The notes under the pieces: generated by a model
Told to the model about the DNA's origin: nothing
The model's database searches: none
Seen by the model: the letters and a program-made list of their open reading frames with translations, nothing else
Source: Collinsella sp.
GTDB lineage: Bacteria > Actinomycetota > Coriobacteriia > Coriobacteriales > Coriobacteriaceae
Assembly: GCA_019419545.1 (NCBI GenBank)
Contig: DXZT01000054.1
Coordinates: 1-64,000, forward strand
Length of the DNA stretch: 64,000 nt
Reading direction: 5' to 3'
Translations under genes and position numbers: made by a program
Part shown: positions 15,846 through 24,700 of the stretch, one piece after another
Layout of the letters: each line of letters opens with the position of its first letter
Numbering within the stretch: position 1 is the first letter of the stretch

Positions 15846-17051
15846 CTAGGCGCGGGATTTGGTGCGTGAGAGGGCCAGGCCTGCGGCGGCGATGGCCACG
15901 GCAAAGAGCACGGTGACGCCCAGGTCGCAGGCGATGTCGCCCAACATGGTGGACGTCAGGTCCGCGGCGAGCGCCTTGCCGATCGCGTCGTTCACCCAAT
16001 ACGTCGGCACAAAGTGCGCCACCGTCTGCACGGCCGAGCCCATGAGCGACAGCGGCATCCAGGCGCCGCCCAAAAACGTCATGAGCATGCCGAGCAGGTT
16101 GCCCACACCGTTGAGCAGCTCCTCGCGCGCACCCAGGCTCGACAGCGTAAAGCCAACAGCCAGCGGCGTGCACGCCAGGGCAAACGTCGCCGCCAGTGCC
16201 AGGCACACACGGCCCACGCCGACCTCGGCGACCGCGCCGGCAAAGCCCACGACGCCCATCATGCTCGACACAAACCAGATGCAGACGGTGAGCACGGCGG
16301 CGGCGGCAAACACGGCAAGCGAACGTTGGCGCTCGGAGATTGGGCCGGCATCCATACGACGCACGCGCTCGGGCTCGTTCATGCCCGAGAACACCAACCC
16401 CACCGATACGATGACCGACGAGATAATCGCGTACGCGCCAAAGTTGAAGTACGACTCGAGCGTGGCGGCAGCAGCCGAGTCGACCTTGACCCGCTCGATC
16501 TGGACCTCCGCGCGCTTTGCAGCGGCATGTTCGGCGGCCTTGGCAACGTCGCCGTTGGAGGCAGTGGGCTCAAGTGCGGCTGCAGCGCCCGCGAGCGAGA
16601 TCCAGCGCGAAGCCTCGGCAGACGAAAGCGCCGCCGCCATGGTGCCGGCACCGTAGGTCACATCGAGCTTGGGCAGGGACTCCCCCGCGCGGGCAGCCGC
16701 GACCAGGTCGTCCTCGAACCCCTCCGGGATAAAGAACACGCAGTCGGCGCTGCCCTTGGCGCTGTTGCTCTTGGAGAGCGCGTCCGCAAGGTCGTACGTG
16801 TCATCGCCGACGCCCGTGACCAGGTCAAACCGCGAACCTAGGTGCTTGGTGAGCGCAAGTGAAAGATCACTGCCATCGCGGTCGACCACGATCACGTTGG
16901 CGTCGTAGGGCTTGTACTCGGTGAGCTGCGACGAGTTCCAGCTCACAGATGCCGCGATGAATACGCCCATCAGCGAAATGAACACCGTATAGATGAGCAG
17001 GTAGAACGGGTGCGCCAGCGCCATGCGAAGCGCGGTCTTAAAGGTGCTCAT
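15846..17051 (-). CDS. ABC-2 type exporter permease (second permease)
   Basis: The protein has about 401 residues. One N-terminal helix (about 15-37, FYLLIYTVFISLMGVFIA) is followed by a ~170-residue extracytoplasmic domain. Five more helices lie in the C-terminal half, as in YhgE/Pip-like and ABC-2 transporters of drug or lantibiotic export. GGAAGGAG lies 6 bases before the ATG at 17051. The longer TTG start would contain it. It overlaps the upstream permease gene by 14 bases, so the two permeases probably form a heterodimer with the ATPase encoded at 18235-19173. Confidence 0.85.
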   Translation of the reverse strand: MSTFKTALRMALAHPFYLLIYTVFISLMGVFIAASVSWNSSQLTEYKPYDANVIVVDRDGSDLSLALTKHLGSRFDLVTGVGDDTYDLADALSKSNSAKGSADCVFFIPEGFEDDLVAAARAGESLPKLDVTYGAGTMAAALSSAEASRWISLAGAAAALEPTASNGDVAKAAEHAAAKRAEVQIERVKVDSAAAATLESYFNFGAYAIISSVIVSVGLVFSGMNEPERVRRMDAGPISERQRSLAVFAAAAVLTVCIWFVSSMMGVVGFAGAVAEVGVGRVCLALAATFALACTPLAVGFTLSSLGAREELLNGVGNLLGMLMTFLGGAWMPLSLMGSAVQTVAHFVPTYWVNDAIGKALAADLTSTMLGDIACDLGVTVLFAVAIAAAGLALSRTKSRA

Positions 17052-18225
17052 AGCGGCTCCTTCCAAAAATCAGCGTGGCGGCGGCAACAAACACCAGCGT
17101 CATGAGGACCAGCGCGCCCGCGCGAACGGCAAAAGGCCCCAAGTCTTCAAAGAAATACAGGCGGTTGAACATGTCGCAGATAAGCTTGACGGGGTTGAGC
17201 CAGCACTCAGCCGGGCAGGCGCGGGCGACGTCGTCGGCAAGCGCCATCGCTGGCTCGCCGTAGAGGCCGGCGAACAGGGCGCACGTAGTGGCAAAGCCCG
17301 TGAGGATGCCAGACTTGGACGCCTTGCCGCCCTTAACGGGAAGCGTGCCCACAAAGAGTCCCAAGCCCGTGGCGGCAAGCGCGGAAGCGGCGCCGCCCAC
17401 CAAACACAGCCCCTCGCGCCCGCCAAAGTCGACGCCCACGACCAGACGCACGTAGCCGATCGCGATCGCCATCGAGGCAAAGGAGACCAGCCACGAGCCC
17501 ACAAAGATACCGGCCAGCGACGCCGTTTTGGAAAGACCGCCCACGCAGCGACGCGCGCCAAGACCCGACAGATTGGGCTGCAGGTCGATGACGCTCAAGG
17601 CGGCAAACTCGGCAGACATCATCGCGACCAGGCCAAAGAGCGCGTAATAGTAGATGACCGTGCCGTCGGGTGTGGTGCGTGTCAGGCTTACGCGGCGGGT
17701 GCCGCCCTCGAGCGACAGGGCGCGCGCAACCGCCTCGGGGTCGGCGAGCGCCGCCGGGTTGTCCTGGGCAATCTGGGACATGAGCTCGGCATTTTGTGTA
17801 TACGAGCTTGCCACCGTCTCCAGGATGCTGCGATCGGTGAGCACCGATGATGCGCGCGAGCTGTCGTAGCTCGATAGCAGTGTGAGCTTGGGCGTGCCCG
17901 CAGCGTCGACCGTATAGATACCCGCGACCTCACCGGCCTTGAGCGCACGGTTCGCATCGGCTGCGTCGTCGAGCTCGTGGATCTCGAGCAGCTGGTCGTC
18001 GCCTTCCTTGGCAAGCGACGTCGCCACATCCTTAAAGGTCGAAGCGTCCCAGACCTTGTCCGCCACGACGGCAACCGGCACCGGGTCGACCGTGCCGTCG
18101 GAGCTCAGGTTCGCAAACATAAACATGAACATCGTGGAAAGCGCGATGGGAAAGAGGGCGCCCCAGACCCACGTGCTCGGCCGGCGCAGCAGCGTTTTGA
18201 CCGTGATGATAATGGTGTTGAACAT
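17038..18225 (-). CDS. ABC-2 type exporter permease (first permease)
   Basis: The protein has 395 residues with the same architecture as its downstream neighbour. One N-terminal helix (PSTWVWGALFPIALSTMFMFMFA) is followed by an extracytoplasmic domain of about 170 residues and five C-terminal helices. The conserved NPVKLICDMFNRLYFFED segment near the end resembles the last loop of ABC-2 exporters. AGGGGG precedes the ATG. It starts 9 bases after the stop of the ATPase gene. Cargo may be an antimicrobial peptide or lipid, inferred from the adjacent two-component system. Confidence 0.85.
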   Translation of the reverse strand: MFNTIIITVKTLLRRPSTWVWGALFPIALSTMFMFMFANLSSDGTVDPVPVAVVADKVWDASTFKDVATSLAKEGDDQLLEIHELDDAADANRALKAGEVAGIYTVDAAGTPKLTLLSSYDSSRASSVLTDRSILETVASSYTQNAELMSQIAQDNPAALADPEAVARALSLEGGTRRVSLTRTTPDGTVIYYYALFGLVAMMSAEFAALSVIDLQPNLSGLGARRCVGGLSKTASLAGIFVGSWLVSFASMAIAIGYVRLVVGVDFGGREGLCLVGGAASALAATGLGLFVGTLPVKGGKASKSGILTGFATTCALFAGLYGEPAMALADDVARACPAECWLNPVKLICDMFNRLYFFEDLGPFAVRAGALVLMTLVFVAAATLIFGRSRYEHL

Positions 18226-18234
18226 GGCTGCCCC

Positions 18235-19173
18235 CTAGTCGCGCAGCTCGCGGCCGGTGATCTCGAGGAACACGTCGTTGAGGGTCGGCGGCTCGCTCCA
18301 CACGCGGCCGAGAGCCACATCGGCGGCGCGCAGCGTGTCGAGGATGTCGACCAAATTGTGCGGGCTCGCTTCGCAGGTGCAGACGAGCTCGCCGCCGGAC
18401 AACTCAACCGAAAGCACGTGCTCGAGGGCGCGCAGCCGCTCGACCGTGGCGGTCTCTACGGCGCTGACCTCGACAGTCACGCGCTCGCCCATTTGAATCA
18501 TGCGTTTGAGCTCGTCATTGGTGCCCTGCGCCAGCACACGTCCGCCGTCCATGATCATGATGCGGCTGCAAATCTGCTCGACTTCCTCCATGTAATGGCT
18601 GGTATACACCACCGTGGCGCCCTCGTCGCGCAGGCGGCAGATGCCCTCCAGGATGGCGTTGCGGCTCTGCGGGTCGACCGCCACCGTGGGCTCGTCAAAG
18701 AAGATGAGCTCGGGCTTGTGCGCGATACCGCAGGCGATGTTGAGGCGACGCGCCAGGCCGCCCGAGAGCTTGCCGGGGCGAAACTTGGTAAAGTCGCCCA
18801 GCCCGACAAAGTCGATCGCCTCGTCCACCAGCGCGCGGCGGCGCTTGCGGTCGTTGACGTAAAGGCTGCAGAAATAGTCGATGTTCTCGCGCACCGTAAG
18901 CTCGTCAAACACCGCCACCTGCTGCGGCACCACACCGATGCGGCGCTTGAGGTCGTAGCGGGCGGGCGTCATGGGCTCGCCGAACAGCTCGATGGTGCCT
19001 TTGTCGTAGGCGAGCAGCTGCAGAATGCAGTTGATGGACGTGGTCTTGCCCGAGCCGTTGGGGCCCAGCAGGCCAAAGATCTCGCCGGGGGCGATGCTCA
19101 GGCTAAAGTGGTCGAGCGCGATAAGGTCGTCGTAGCGCTTGACGAGGTTTTCGACGTGGACGATGTCTGTCAT
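18235..19173 (-). CDS. ABC-2 exporter ATP-binding protein
   Basis: The protein has about 312 residues. Walker A GPNGSGKTT, Q-loop VVPQQVAVFDELTVREN, Walker B ELIFFDEPTVAVD and switch VYTSHYMEE are visible. The signature reads LSGGLARR, which is typical of the DrrA/CcmA-like branch. The C-terminal ~90 residues form a regulatory domain (TLNDVFLEITGREL), as in antibiotic exporters. I chose the ATG at 19173, giving a standard MTDIVHVENL start. The frame upstream to 19239 is non-conserved. It heads the ATPase-permease-permease operon and is divergent from the sensor kinase, 197 bases away. Confidence 0.9.
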   Translation of the reverse strand: MTDIVHVENLVKRYDDLIALDHFSLSIAPGEIFGLLGPNGSGKTTSINCILQLLAYDKGTIELFGEPMTPARYDLKRRIGVVPQQVAVFDELTVRENIDYFCSLYVNDRKRRRALVDEAIDFVGLGDFTKFRPGKLSGGLARRLNIACGIAHKPELIFFDEPTVAVDPQSRNAILEGICRLRDEGATVVYTSHYMEEVEQICSRIMIMDGGRVLAQGTNDELKRMIQMGERVTVEVSAVETATVERLRALEHVLSVELSGGELVCTCEASPHNLVDILDTLRAADVALGRVWSEPPTLNDVFLEITGRELRD

Positions 19174-19358
19174 GAGGCGGCCCTTCTGTTGATTGCGGCC
19201 CGGTACGATTGCATCATCGCAGGAGCGAGCGGCGCGCACCAGTGAGCTTTGTCACGAGTGCGGAGCTTGGCCGTGCGGCCTGCCGACGTCCCCGCTTTGC
19301 CGCGTGGGAGGAATGTCACGGTTGCGCAGGCGGTCCCTCCACCACGCGCGGCTTCGCG

Positions 19359-19364
19359 TACAAT
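19359..19364 (+). promoter_or_regulatory. -10 box giving a probably leaderless transcript
   Basis: TACAAT ends only 6 bases before the kinase ATG at 19371, so transcription would start at or within a base of the start codon. No ribosome site is visible upstream of the ATG. No convincing -35 is seen at 16-18 bp. Leaderless messages are common in actinobacteria. Confidence 0.5.
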
Positions 19365-19370
19365 ACCCGT

Positions 19371-20516
19371 ATGAACAGGCTTTTCGACAAATCGATCGTG
19401 CTGGCGTGCTGTATTGCGGCCGCCATGGGTCTTGCTGTGGACGCTCGCCTGGTCGCGGCGTTTTGCCTTGGCGTTATTGCCACCTCGCTGGCCGAGGTCG
19501 TACAGGATGAACGCACGCGCCGTGCAAGCGAGACCGCGAGTTACGCTTACATCATCGTGGCTGTCTTCGTGCCGCCGTTTGTGCCGTTTGCGCCTCTCGC
19601 CCTCTATGACATCGCGCGGCGCGTGCGCCGTGAACGCATCTGGCCCGCGCTGGCGATTGGCGCCGTGTTTGTCTGCGCGCTTGTCGCGGACCTTCGCGGC
19701 GGCGCGCTCACCACCCGAACGCTGCTGCTAACCACCATCCTTTCGGTCGCCGCCACGTTGCTGTCGCTGCGCACCGCGCAGCTGGAGCGCGAACAGGAAC
19801 GCATGCGTCGCACCCGCGACAAGCTGCAAGAACGCGCCCTGGCACTCGAGGCACGCAACCGCGACCTCGCCGACCGCCAGGACTACGAAGTCGAGCTCGC
19901 GACGCTCGCCGAACGCGCCCGCATCGCGCGCGAGATCCACGATAACGTCGGGCACCAGCTCACGCGCGCCTCACTGCAGGCCGAAGCCCTACGCGTGGTC
20001 CACGCCGACGAGCCTGGCGTCGCCGCCGATTTCGCCGACGTTAAACGTACGGTTGACGAGGCGCTCCAGCTTGTGCGCGCCAGCGTCCACGCGCTCAACG
20101 ACAACGCCGTCGACCTTTCCGTGCAGCTCGAACGCATTGTTGAAGGCGCGCGCTCGGACGGCGGCCCGCAGATTGAGCTTGAAGTTTTGGCCGAGCATGC
20201 GCCCGCAAATGTCGCCAACTGCTTTGCGGCGGTGCTGCGCGAGGCGCTTTCCAACGCCATGCGCCACGCTTGCGCCCAGACCGTCACCGTACGGTGCATG
20301 GAGCATCCGTCGTTTTACCAGCTCATCGTTACCGACGATGGCGCGGACGGGGTCCAAGCAAGCGGCCGCGGCGCCACGGAGGGCATGGGGCTCGCCTCCA
20401 TGCGCGAGCGCATCGAGGCGCTTGGCGGCACCTTCACCGCCGGCCCGCGTGCCGGCTCCCCCGGCTGGCGCGTGTTTGCCACCGTTCCTAAGCAGCAAGG
20501 AGATGACGCCCGATGA
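19371..20516 (+). CDS. Sensor histidine kinase, NarL-partner (HisKA_3) type
   Basis: The protein has about 381 residues. Four or five hydrophobic segments lie in residues 8-130, with little extracellular sequence. This is the layout of intramembrane-sensing kinases (DesK/LiaS-like). A coiled coil (REQERMRRTRDKLQERALALE) leads to the HisKA_3 box EIHDNVGHQLTRASLQAEAL with the phospho-accepting His. The HATPase domain shows N-box REALSNAMRHA, DDGADG and GMGLASMRERIEALGG. Its stop overlaps the response-regulator start (ATGA). Divergence from an ABC-2 exporter suggests that the exporter is its regulatory target. The longer frame to 19209 lacks a start context. Confidence 0.88.
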   Translation: MNRLFDKSIVLACCIAAAMGLAVDARLVAAFCLGVIATSLAEVVQDERTRRASETASYAYIIVAVFVPPFVPFAPLALYDIARRVRRERIWPALAIGAVFVCALVADLRGGALTTRTLLLTTILSVAATLLSLRTAQLEREQERMRRTRDKLQERALALEARNRDLADRQDYEVELATLAERARIAREIHDNVGHQLTRASLQAEALRVVHADEPGVAADFADVKRTVDEALQLVRASVHALNDNAVDLSVQLERIVEGARSDGGPQIELEVLAEHAPANVANCFAAVLREALSNAMRHACAQTVTVRCMEHPSFYQLIVTDDGADGVQASGRGATEGMGLASMRERIEALGGTFTAGPRAGSPGWRVFATVPKQQGDDAR

Positions 20517-21142
20517 GGCTCATTGTTGTCGACGACGACCGCTTGGTGGTCGATTCGCTCAAGATTATCCTGGGCGCCCAGCCGCAGATCGAGGTAGTGG
20601 GCACCGGCGCCAACGGCAACGACGCGGTTTTGCTCTATGCCGAACACGCGCCTGATATCGCACTGCTCGACATTCAGATGCCGGGGCGCGACGGACTTTC
20701 GGCGGCACGCGAAATCCTTGAGCGCGACCCTGCGGCGCGCGTGGTGTTTCTGACGACATTCTCGGATGACGAATACATTGTGTCGGCGCTCAAACTGGGC
20801 GCGCGCGGCTACTTGATTAAAACCGACGTCGCTGCCATCCCTCCCGCGTTGACGCAGGTCATGGATGGCAAACGCGTGCTCGAGGGCAAGGCGATCGAGG
20901 ATATCAACTTTGATGGGGCGGGCGTCGAGGCCGGCACGACCCGCCGGCCCGCGGCCTTTGTCAGCCTGACCGACCGCGAGTTCGAAGTCGCAGAGCTCAT
21001 CGCCCGCGGCCTCGACAACAAGGAGATTGCCGCCACCGCCTATATGGGCGAAGGCACCGTGCGCAACCACATCAGCTCAATCCTTGCCAAAATGGGCCTG
21101 CGCAACCGCACCCAAATCGCCATCGCCTATCTGCGAGGGTAA
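20513..21142 (+). CDS. NarL/FixJ family response regulator
   Basis: The protein has 209 residues. The receiver domain (1-120) has the acidic pair VVDDD, the phospho-acceptor in LLDIQMPGRDG near residue 54 and the conserved Lys in GYLIKTD. The C-terminal LuxR-type HTH is LTDREFEVAELIARGLDNKEIA with TVRNHISSILAKMGLRNRTQ. It is co-translated with the kinase through an ATGA overlap. It probably controls the divergent exporter operon. Downstream 21143-21203 holds no gene. Confidence 0.93.
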   Translation: MRLIVVDDDRLVVDSLKIILGAQPQIEVVGTGANGNDAVLLYAEHAPDIALLDIQMPGRDGLSAAREILERDPAARVVFLTTFSDDEYIVSALKLGARGYLIKTDVAAIPPALTQVMDGKRVLEGKAIEDINFDGAGVEAGTTRRPAAFVSLTDREFEVAELIARGLDNKEIAATAYMGEGTVRNHISSILAKMGLRNRTQIAIAYLRG

Positions 21143-21203
21143 TTACCCAACGGCCAACCGCTCCGGCAGAGCAAAATAGCTGTTATCGATTTAATGCCAT
21201 TTC

Positions 21204-21355
21204 AAAACTATGCCGGTTTACTACGATGAATCGCCCGTCTCCGACCACAGCAAATTGCGCGCTTGCAAAACCGCAGGTAGAACGTTTGCAATATTTAGAA
21301 AAATGCAGCCATGGTCGGGAATGTCGAATTCGTCGTAGTAAACCGGCATAGTTTT
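21204..21355. repeat. Palindromic element, family 1 (152 bp, ATGCCGG ends)
   Basis: The terminal inverted repeats are perfect over 23 bp (21204-21226 and 21333-21355). They begin AAAACTATGCCGG. Pairing continues inward with mismatches to a loop that contains GCAGGTAGAACG. A second member of exactly the same length lies at 29646-29797. Members share the ends and the loop phrase but differ between. Confidence 0.75.
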
Positions 21356-21446
21356 GTTCGGGCGGCCCTGCACGAGTGCCTCCGCCAGCCTCGCTGGACC
21401 AAAATGATCCGTTTTCCTCCGTCCCCAAGGGATCAGCCGGAACCGC

Positions 21447-21610
21447 TCGCCACGAAATCGGCCCATCTACTACGTTTGACTCGATACCCCTGACCATACC
21501 TTCGTTTTGAACAAAACCACAGGCGTTCTACCTGCGGTTTTGTTTTCGCGTTTTTTGGCATGGTTAGGGGTAAGGGACTAAATGTAGTAGATGGGCCGGT
21601 TTCGTGGCGA
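21447..21610. repeat. Palindromic element, family 2 (164 bp, CCACGAAAT ends)
   Basis: The arms are about 54 bp with few mismatches, beginning TCGCCACGAAATCGGCCC and including CATCTACTACG. The centre is a hairpin of ACAAAACC and GGTTTTGT around TTCTACCTGCGG. A member of identical length lies at 29390-29553. Between 21401 and 21435 lies a 35-bp phrase starting AAAATGATCC, which is also found at 29344-29378, 29583-29617 and, inverted, at 45812-45846. Confidence 0.75.
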
Positions 21611-21635
21611 ATCCTTCTCGCCTACGCACAAAAGC

Positions 21636-21670
21636 GCCGCCACGGAGGAGGGAGATACCTCCGTGGCGGC
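21636..21670 (-). terminator. Distal terminator-like hairpin of the adhesin gene
   Basis: A perfect 13-bp stem, GCCGCCACGGAGG with CCTCCGTGGCGGC, is followed on the minus strand by GCTTTTG. It lies about 80 bases beyond the adhesin stop. Three G5 runs separated by T (21673-21689) lie between the two hairpins. Confidence 0.65.
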
Positions 21671-21711
21671 TGGGGGTGGGGGTGGGGGCTGTGTTCTGGC
21701 TCCCCGCCAGC

Positions 21712-21737
21712 CGCCCGGGGCCTTTTGGCCCCGGGCG
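21712..21737 (-). terminator. Proximal hairpin after the adhesin gene
   Basis: A perfect 11-bp stem, CGCCCGGGGCC with GGCCCCGGGCG, surrounds a 4-base loop. It starts 12 bases past the stop codon of the adhesin gene. It lacks a T-tract of its own. Confidence 0.6.
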
Positions 21738-21749
21738 CTGCCAGCGCGT

Positions 21750-24700
21750 CTAGCGCTTACGGATGCCCCAGACCAGAGCTCCGACGCCGGCCATGGCGAT
21801 GACGAATGCCATGAGCAGTGCGGCAGCCTGCTGGTCACCCGTGGTGGGCAGGAAACCCTTGACCGTCTTGACGATGTTCGTCACGGTCTTGGGCGTGCCG
21901 GGGTCGGGCGTCGGCGTAGGAGTCTCGGGCTTCTTGTACGTGTTGTTGAACACGATGCCCTCGACGCTCTTGTCGCCCTTGGCAAAGGCGACGCTTGCCT
22001 TGAGGCTGCCCTCGCCGTCATCGACCACGTTGACGGTCGCGGTAAAGACGGACTTGTCGTAGGTCATACCGGCCTCGTCGCCCTTGACCTCGCTGATGGT
22101 GTAGACGTGCGTACCGGGCTCGTCGTACTCAAACTTGTCGAAGCTGATCTTACCGTCGGCATCGTTGGTGACGGTGGACTCGATGCCCTCGCCAACGAGC
22201 TTAAAGCTGAACTCGTCCTTCTTGAGCTCGCGTCCCTCGAGCACCTTGATGGCGCCGATGGAGACTTGGGTGGGCATGGCGTGATACTTGTTGGTAAAAC
22301 CAGCCGACTCGGTGGTTCCCTCGAGCTTGTGCGTCACGGCCAGTGTGCCATCGCCGTTGTCAGAGACGGTGGCCACGACGGTGTAGGTCGTACCGTCATA
22401 GGTGACGCCCTTGTACAGGCCGAGCGCATTGGGGCAAGCCTCGCGCAGCGTGTACGTGTGCGTGCCGGGCGCCTCGTAGCGGATCGGGCTCAGTGTCACA
22501 GTGCCGTTGGCGTCGTTGGTGCCGCTAGCGACAACCACGCCGTCCTCGAGCAGATCAAACGTGAACTCGCCGGCTGCAAGGTCGCGTCCGGTCAGACGCT
22601 TGACCGTTTTGACCCGATCGGTCACGACAGAGTCGGTGGGCGTTACGCTGTAGGTGTTGATGAATGTGAAGGCCGCACCGTCGTCGCCGTTGCGCACGAC
22701 GCTCAGATGTCCGGCGCCGTCGTCAGTCACGGTATAGGAAACCTTGCGCGTGGCGTTGGCATCGTTGGTCACGCCAGGGGCGCTGCCGGTCTCGGTCACC
22801 GTATAGGCAAAGGTGTGCGAGCGCGGAGCGGTGGGGGCCGCAGGCTCGGACTCGTCGACATTGGCGTCAGCGGCGGGGTCGGCCTCTTCAGCCTCTGCCT
22901 CGTCGGCCTCGGCCTCGTCAGCTTCGTCCGCCTCGGCCTTATCGGTCGCATCGTCCGTCACGCCCAGAGCGCGGTTGAGGTCCTCGAGCGTAAAGTGGAT
23001 CTTGCCAAAGTCCACGTTACCGGCTGCGTCGTTGGTTACGGTCGTGCGCTCGGGCATCGGGGCACCTGCCTCGTCGGCGGTCACGGTAAAGGTGAACTTA
23101 CCCGTGATGTCGGCCGGGGTCAGGCCCTCGGCAACCTGGAGCTTCTTAGTACCGGTGAGCGCGGCATCCACGGCGTCGGCGCCGTAGACGTTCTCGAACA
23201 AGGGCTCGACGCCGCCGTAGTCGACCGTCGCCGTCAGGGTACCGTCACCGTTGTCGACGACGATAACCTTAAAGCCAAAGCTCCACGTTGTAGCGGAAAC
23301 GCCATTCGGCAGCCCGAATAAATCTTCGTAGGCCGTGTAGTTAATGGTCCAGGCAAGCTTGCCGTCCTTATCGGTACGATAAGCAAGCCCAGCAGCCTCA
23401 AGATTAGCAAGCATCTTGGTGTCGTAGTGCAGCGTATCAAAGCTCACGTGCCCGCCGATATTGGGCTTGAGGTTTTCGTATGCCACAAGCTCACCCTGAT
23501 AGGCGATGCCGAACCAGAACTCGCCGTCGGCCATCGGGCGACCGGTCAGAGTCTTGGTGGCAACGACCTGAGCAGCGGTGCCACCAGGCGTGTTGGTCGT
23601 AGCGCTGTAACTGTTGTGGAACGGCACCAGGGCCTTCTCGACCTTGTTCTCGCCACTCTTGTGGACCGTCTCATGCGTGCCCTCGGGACCACCGGAAACG
23701 GTCGTCGTAGCAGTGAGCGTACCGGCGGTGTCGTCGGCGATGGCGATCGTCACCGTGCGTACGGCGTCATCGTAGGTGTAACCGGGCTGGCCGTCGTTCT
23801 TTTCGGCCACGGTGTACTTGAAGGTCTTGCCGGCGTCAGCCTGCGTAAATTTAACCTCATGACCAGCCAGAATGTCGATCAGTCCGACCGTTGCCTCTGC
23901 CGCTTCGGGGGACTTGAAGCTGTTGGCCCCGGGCAGCAGACCGAGCGCGCGAGCCGAGGCGTCGTCAGCAGGTGTCACGGTAAAGGTGAACTGGCCCTCG
24001 GTCATGGGGCGGCCGTCCAGATACTTGCTGAGCCACAGACCGCCGGCCGCGGTGTAGTTAAGCTCAGTGCGGTACGTGTTGGTAAAGCGTCCGTTTTCCT
24101 TCTTGGTGACGTTGGCGGTCAGGTTGCCATCGCCGTCCTCGGTCACGGTTACTTCGGCGGTCGCGACGTGGGAGTCATACGTCATGCCGACCGTATTACC
24201 CGCGTTCTCGCGAATCTCGTACTTGTAGGTTCCGGCAGCCGTGTAGCGAATCTTGCCGAACTTGATGACGGCGATTCCGTCCTTCGCGTCCTTCTTGCTC
24301 ACGGTTACGGTTGCGGGATCGGGCAGCGGGGTGCCCTCGGGAGCGGTGATGGTAAAGCTGAACTTGTCGGAGTCCGTCCAGTCGCGACCGTCGATGGCCT
24401 TGCTCAGGTCAAAGTCGAGCTCTGCGTCGAGCGGGGTCACGCTGTAAGCGTTCTCGAAAGTTGCAGCCTTGACGTCGTCCTTCAGGACATGCTTCGCCTC
24501 GAGCGTGCCGTCGCCGTTGTCCGTGATGGTGGTCTCGATAGTGTATTTGGCGTCACTGTAGGCGATGCCCTTGCTGGTGGTTCCGCCCTTGACCTCGTGC
24601 AGCGTGTAGGTGTGCTTGCCGGGCTTGGTGTACTTCACGGCGCCCATCGTGATCTTACCTTCGGCATTATTGGTACCGGTAGCGACGACCTTGTCGCCCT

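Noticed and set aside
21673..21689. G-quadruplex
   Set aside because: Only three long G runs separated by single T are present. A fourth run would have to come from distant bases, so I do not claim it.
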